From Polychytrium aggregatum (Eukaryota; Chytridiomycota; Chytridiomycetes; Polychytriales), in contig NW_026516542.1 in assembly GCF_025602895.1 (NCBI RefSeq), positions 1-24,849 on the forward strand: 24,849 nucleotides of DNA, written 5' to 3'. The notes beneath the pieces are model-generated. The model was not told the DNA's origin. It worked only from the letters and a program-made list of their open reading frames with translations, and did not search any database. Each line of letters starts with the position of its first letter. Position 1 is the first letter of the stretch. Of this stretch, positions 19,301 to 24,849 are shown one piece after another. A program made the position numbers and the translations under genes.

Positions 19301-22300
19301 ATGGTAGTAGTAGTAGTAATAGTAGTAGTAGTAATAGTAGTAGAACATATACGGAGATAGAGGATACCATAGGAGAGACTGCAGCAGCTTGCCCTATACC
19401 CGCCCAAAGCCTCTATAGTAGACTCCACTGGCTTCAAACACGAGCGTGATCGTGGATGCCGCGCACATTGGGTGACCCGTACGTGGCCAGTACGTGGCCA
19501 GTACGTGCCCATTGGTTGTGCCCACCACGCATTGTAAAAAGTACCCAAACATATAGGCACCGAGGTCACAGGGAGGTCACAGGGAGGTCACAGCCTACAT
19601 AAAACAGCGTCGTCTGCTACCATGACTTGGACTTGGACACAGAGGAAGCGCGCCTCAGCATACAGATCCCCATTGAAGATCAAACTGCTGTGATCTCATT
19701 ATGGAATCTGTGATCTCGGCCCATCTTTTGGACCGCCCAGGCCTCTTCAATTTTAAAATTTCAAAATCCAGCCAGGCATCCGGCTATGATCCACCCGTGA
19801 TCCACCGCCCGTGATCCACCCGTGATTCCAGCCTATGGCCAGAGGGTTTTTTAAAATTTTAAAATTCTAGAGCCAAACCCTGGTCCTCCAGGTCCAAAGG
19901 ACTTCACAGATCACAGACCCACTGTAGAGTGAGCCAGATAGAACTGCCTGGATCATATAGAAACCGAGGTCACAGGGAGGTCACAGTGCCGATAGACCCC
20001 AGCCATTCGCCCGTGATCCTCCCGTGATTCCAGCCTATGGCCAGAGGGTTTTTTTTTAAAATTTTAAAATTCTAGAGCCAAACCCTGGTCTCCAGGTCCA
20101 AAGGACTTCACAGATCACAGATCCACTATAGAGTGGGCCCGATAGAACTGGCTGGGTGATATAGAATCCGAGGTCACAGCGAGATCACAGCGCCTATTCT
20201 ATCTTAGCGATTCTTCGACTCTTCTGAGTACTACCGTCATCCTACACATCGCCTGTAGTATCCCCCCGTCACACACGTAGCACACGTAGCACACGTAGCA
20301 CACGTATCACTGTTCCCACGCTTCTAGCGCGTATTCCCATCACTCGCCTGTTGCTGGAGTTCCCACAGTTCCCAGAGTACCCAGAGTACTCAAAGTATCC
20401 CCCGAAGTACCCAGAGTACTTCCCCAGCTACCCATGCTTCTGAACTGCCACTGGTACTGCCACAGGTCAGGTTTTAGCCTGAACCCAAGGCTCGAGTCTA
20501 TACTGGAGCTCAGGCCTGGGTTAAGGCTAGGCTTTAGGGCTCAGGGTTTAGGCTGTTCCCAGACCTGCGCTCTTGTACCGCGCGTTCAGGCCTGGACTGG
20601 GGCTGGTGTTGGGGCAGTATATAGAGAGAACACTGCAAGAGCTGATGTCTATAGCCTTATCACGGCCCAGACCAAACCCTGACCAGACACCCATTACAGG
20701 CTGCAGCTTGACACTGAGCCTAAGAACCGGAGCCTAAAGCCTAGAGCCTAAAGCCTAAGTACCAAGGCCTAAAGCCCGTGGTCTCTGGCCTGGCCTGTGA
20801 GCAAGCCATGATATATTCAATCCTATTCAATTGTAGCTGTTTCTGTACTATACCATTCTATACTATACCATTCTCTTCTCTTCTATACTATTCTATTCTC
20901 TTCTATTCTCTTCTATTCTATTCTAATAGATCATACAATATAATAAAAGAGTATAGTAGTAGTATAGTAGTAGTATGGTAGTAGTAGTAGTAATAGTAGT
21001 AGTAGTAATAGTAGTAGAACATATACGGAGATAGAGGATACCATAGGAGAGACTGCAGCAGCTTGCCCTATACCCGCCCAAAGCCTCTATAGTAGACTCC
21101 ACTGGCTTCAAACACGAGCGTGATCGTGGATGCCGCGCACATTGGGTGACCCGTACGTGGCCAGTACGTGGCCAGTACGTGCCCATTGGTTGTGCCCACC
21201 ACGCATTGTAAAAAGTACCCAAACATATAGGCACCGAGGTCACAGGGAGGTCACAGGGAGGTCACAGCCTACATAAAACAGCGTCGTCTGCTACCATGAC
21301 TTGGACTTGGACACAGAGGAAGCGCGCCTCAGCATACAGATCCCCATTGAAGATCAAACTGCTGTGATCTCATTATGGAATCTGTGATCTCGGCCCATCT
21401 TTTGGACCGCCCAGGCCTCTTCAATTTTAAAATTTCAAAATCCAGCCAGGCATCCGGCTATGATCCACCCGTGATCCACCGCCCGTGATCCACCCGTGAT
21501 TCCAGCCTATGGCCAGAGGGTTTTTTAAAATTTTAAAATTCTAGAGCCAAACCCTGGTCCTCCAGGTCCAAAGGACTTCACAGATCACAGACCCACTGTA
21601 GAGTGAGCCAGATAGAACTGCCTGGATCATATAGAAACCGAGGTCACAGGGAGGTCACAGTGCCGATAGACCCCAGCCATTCGCCCGTGATCCTCCCGTG
21701 ATTCCAGCCTATGGCCAGAGGGTTTTTTTTTAAAATTTTAAAATTCTAGAGCCAAACCCTGGTCTCCAGGTCCAAAGGACTTCACAGATCACAGATCCAC
21801 TATAGAGTGGGCCCGATAGAACTGGCTGGGTGATATAGAATCCGAGGTCACAGCGAGATCACAGCGCCTATTCTATCTTAGCGATTCTTCGACTCTTCTG
21901 AGTACTACCGTCATCCTACACATCGCCTGTAGTATCCCCCCGTCACACACGTAGCACACGTAGCACACGTAGCACACGTATCACTGTTCCCACGCTTCTA
22001 GCGCGTATTCCCATCACTCGCCTGTTGCTGGAGTTCCCACAGTTCCCAGAGTACCCAGAGTACTCAAAGTATCCCCCGAAGTACCCAGAGTACTTCCCCA
22101 GCTACCCATGCTTCTGAACTGCCACTGGTACTGCCACAGGTCAGGTTTTAGCCTGAACCCAAGGCTCGAGTCTATACTGGAGCTCAGGCCTGGGTTAAGG
22201 CTAGGCTTTAGGGCTCAGGGTTTAGGCTGTTCCCAGACCTGCGCTCTTGTACCGCGCGTTCAGGCCTGGACTGGGGCTGGTGTTGGGGCAGTATATAGAG

Positions 22301-23773
22301 AGAACACTGCAAGAGCTGATGTCTATAGCCTTATCACGGCCCAGACCAAACCCTGACCAGACACCCATTACAGGCTGCAGCTTGACACTGAGCCTAAGAA
22401 CCGGAGCCTAAAGCCTAGAGCCTAAAGCCTAAGTACCAAGGCCTAAAGCCCGTGGTCTCTGGCCTGGCCTGTGAGCAAGCCATGATATATTCAATCCTAT
22501 TCAATTGTAGCTGTTTCTGTACTATACCATTCTATACTATACCATTCTCTTCTCTTCTATACTATTCTATTCTCTTCTATTCTCTTCTATTCTATTCTAA
22601 TAGATCATACAATATAATAAAAGAGTATAGTAGTAGTATAGTAGTAGTATGGTAGTAGTAGTAGTAATAGTAGTAGTAGTAATAGTAGTAGAACATATAC
22701 GGAGATAGAGGATACCATAGGAGAGACTGCAGCAGCTTGCCCTATACCCGCCCAAAGCCTCTATAGTAGACTCCACTGGCTTCAAACACGAGCGTGATCG
22801 TGGATGCCGCGCACATTGGGTGACCCGTACGTGGCCAGTACGTGGCCAGTACGTGCCCATTGGTTGTGCCCACCACGCATTGTAAAAAGTACCCAAACAT
22901 ATAGGCACCGAGGTCACAGGGAGGTCACAGGGAGGTCACAGCCTACATAAAACAGCGTCGTCTGCTACCATGACTTGGACTTGGACACAGAGGAAGCGCG
23001 CCTCAGCATACAGATCCCCATTGAAGATCAAACTGCTGTGATCTCATTATGGAATCTGTGATCTCGGCCCATCTTTTGGACCGCCCAGGCCTCTTCAATT
23101 TTAAAATTTCAAAATCCAGCCAGGCATCCGGCTATGATCCACCCGTGATCCACCGCCCGTGATCCACCCGTGATTCCAGCCTATGGCCAGAGGGTTTTTT
23201 AAAATTTTAAAATTCTAGAGCCAAACCCTGGTCCTCCAGGTCCAAAGGACTTCACAGATCACAGACCCACTGTAGAGTGAGCCAGATAGAACTGCCTGGA
23301 TCATATAGAAACCGAGGTCACAGGGAGGTCACAGTGCCGATAGACCCCAGCCATTCGCCCGTGATCCTCCCGTGATTCCAGCCTATGGCCAGAGGGTTTT
23401 TTTTTAAAATTTTAAAATTCTAGAGCCAAACCCTGGTCTCCAGGTCCAAAGGACTTCACAGATCACAGATCCACTATAGAGTGGGCCCGATAGAACTGGC
23501 TGGGTGATATAGAATCCGAGGTCACAGCGAGATCACAGCGCCTATTCTATCTTAGCGATTCTTCGACTCTTCTGAGTACTACCGTCATCCTACACATCGC
23601 CTGTAGTATCCCCCCGTCACACACGTAGCACACGTAGCACACGTAGCACACGTATCACTGTTCCCACGCTTCTAGCGCGTATTCCCATCACTCGCCTGTT
23701 GCTGGAGTTCCCACAGTTCCCAGAGTACCCAGAGTACTCAAAGTATCCCCCGAAGTACCCAGAGTACTTCCCC

Positions 23774-24849
23774 AGCTACCCATGCTTCTGAACTGCCACT
23801 GGTACTGCCACAGGTCAGGTTTTAGCCTGAACCCAAGGCTCGAGTCTATACTGGAGCTCAGGCCTGGGTTAAGGCTAGGCTTTAGGGCTCAGGGTTTAGG
23901 CTGTTCCCAGACCTGCGCTCTTGTACCGCGCGTTCAGGCCTGGACTGGGGCTGGTGTTGGGGCAGTATATAGAGAGAACACTGCAAGAGCTGATGTCTAT
24001 AGCCTTATCACGGCCCAGACCAAACCCTGACCAGACACCCATTACAGGCTGCAGCTTGACACTGAGCCTAAGAACCGGAGCCTAAAGCCTAGAGCCTAAA
24101 GCCTAAGTACCAAGGCCTAAAGCCCGTGGTCTCTGGCCTGGCCTGTGAGCAAGCCATGATATATTCAATCCTATTCAATTGTAGCTGTTTCTGTACTATA
24201 CCATTCTATACTATACCATTCTCTTCTCTTCTATACTATTCTATTCTCTTCTATTCTCTTCTATTCTATTCTAATAGATCATACAATATAATAAAAGAGT
24301 ATAGTAGTAGTATAGTAGTAGTATGGTAGTAGTAGTAGTAATAGTAGTAGTAGTAATAGTAGTAGAACATATACGGAGATAGAGGATACCATAGGAGAGA
24401 CTGCAGCAGCTTGCCCTATACCCGCCCAAAGCCTCTATAGTAGACTCCACTGGCTTCAAACACGAGCGTGATCGTGGATGCCGCGCACATTGGGTGACCC
24501 GTACGTGGCCAGTACGTGGCCAGTACGTGCCCATTGGTTGTGCCCACCACGCATTGTAAAAAGTACCCCAAACATATGGCACCGAGGTCACAGGGAGGTC
24601 ACAGGGAGGTCACAGCCTACATAAAACAGCGTCGTCTGCTACCATGACTTGGACTTGGACACAGAGGAAGCGCGCCTCAGCATACAGATCCCCATTGAAG
24701 ATCAAATGCCTGTGTGTCTATTATGGAATTGTGATCTCGGCCCATCTTTTGGACCGCCCAGGCCTCTTCAATTTTAAAATTTCAAAAATCCAGCCAGGCA
24801 TCCGGCTATGATCCACCCGTGATCCCAGCCCCCGTGATCCACCGTGATT
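23774..24849. repeat. Satellite unit 13, partial, divergent at its end
   Basis: This unit is cut by the window end after 1,076 bp. It matches the others to about 24565. After that there are several small changes: an extra C, a lost A in ATATAGG, a rearranged CTGCTGTGATCTC region near 24707-24720, a lost C near 24730, an extra A near 24787, and changes in the GTGATCC repeats. These look like consensus errors at a contig end. Confidence 0.9.

Larger units (their letters stand above)
3888..24849. repeat. Tandem array of a 1,674-bp non-coding satellite unit
   Basis: A head-to-tail array fills the rest of the window. Taking AGCTACCCATGC as the arbitrary start, units begin at 3888, 5562, 7236, 8910, 10382, 12056, 13730, 15404, 17078, 18752, 20426, 22100 and 23774. 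All complete units are 1,674 bp except the fourth (1,472 bp). Units compared side by side look identical, even in the TAG and TTCTA microsatellites. The longest open frames per unit (82, 67 and 106 codons) lie in low-complexity sequence and have no recognisable domains, so I treat the unit as non-coding. No tRNA, rRNA or transposon ends were recognised in it. It could be subtelomeric, pericentromeric or another satellite; the sequence alone does not decide. The array continues past the window end. Confidence 0.97.

Noticed and set aside
3888-24849. rDNA or 5S rDNA repeat
   Set aside because: No rRNA-like conserved sequence was recognised in the unit, and the unit is too short for a full rDNA repeat.

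Overview
The window is eukaryotic repeat DNA, most likely from a fungus. The left 3.9 kb is the 3' part of a Ty3/gypsy LTR retrotransposon of the chromovirus type. Chromodomain-bearing intron-less pol of this kind is common in fungi (also plants and some vertebrates), and the protein style looks fungal, possibly basidiomycete; that assignment is an inference. No host protein-coding gene, tRNA or rRNA could be supported anywhere in the window.

Region 1 (1-3887) is the retrotransposon. Pol reads reverse transcriptase, RNase H, integrase (zinc finger, D,D35E core, GPF module) and a C-terminal chromodomain, ending at TAA 3081-3083. A purine-rich tract (3082-3095) leads directly into the 3' LTR (3096-3887, 792 bp, TGTTAG...CTAACA), which carries a TATA box, an AATAAA signal inside a perfect hairpin, and a run of four short-stem hairpins in U5. 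The reverse transcriptase part is damaged: a one-base shift lies in a T run at 863-866, and three closely spaced one-base losses (about 617-672) cancel in frame but garble a conserved motif. Gag, protease, the primer-binding site and the 5' LTR lie outside the window.

Region 2 (3888-24849) is one head-to-tail tandem array of a non-coding 1,674-bp unit: twelve units, of which unit 4 is 202 bp shorter, and a thirteenth that is cut by the window end. The units appear identical wherever compared, including their microsatellites. Each unit has: (a) a GC-rich block with TTTAGGC/GCCTAAA motifs in inverted orientation and a TATA-like site; (b) a pyrimidine tract followed by a TAG microsatellite; (c) three 11-bp GTACGTGGCCA copies; (d) a block with three AT palindromes and many copies of a 10-mer GAGRTCACAG, mostly in pairs or triplets 11 bp apart, containing a 185-bp internal duplication; (e) two 9-bp minisatellites, CACACGTAG and AGTACCCAG.

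The regions are linked. The LTR ends at 3887 and the repeat begins at the very next base, inside the AGTACCCAG minisatellite, so the simplest reading is that the chromovirus inserted into an existing array. This fits the known tendency of chromodomain integrases to target heterochromatin. The last ~285 bp of the window differ from all other units by several small indels, which looks like an unpolished contig end inside a longer array.
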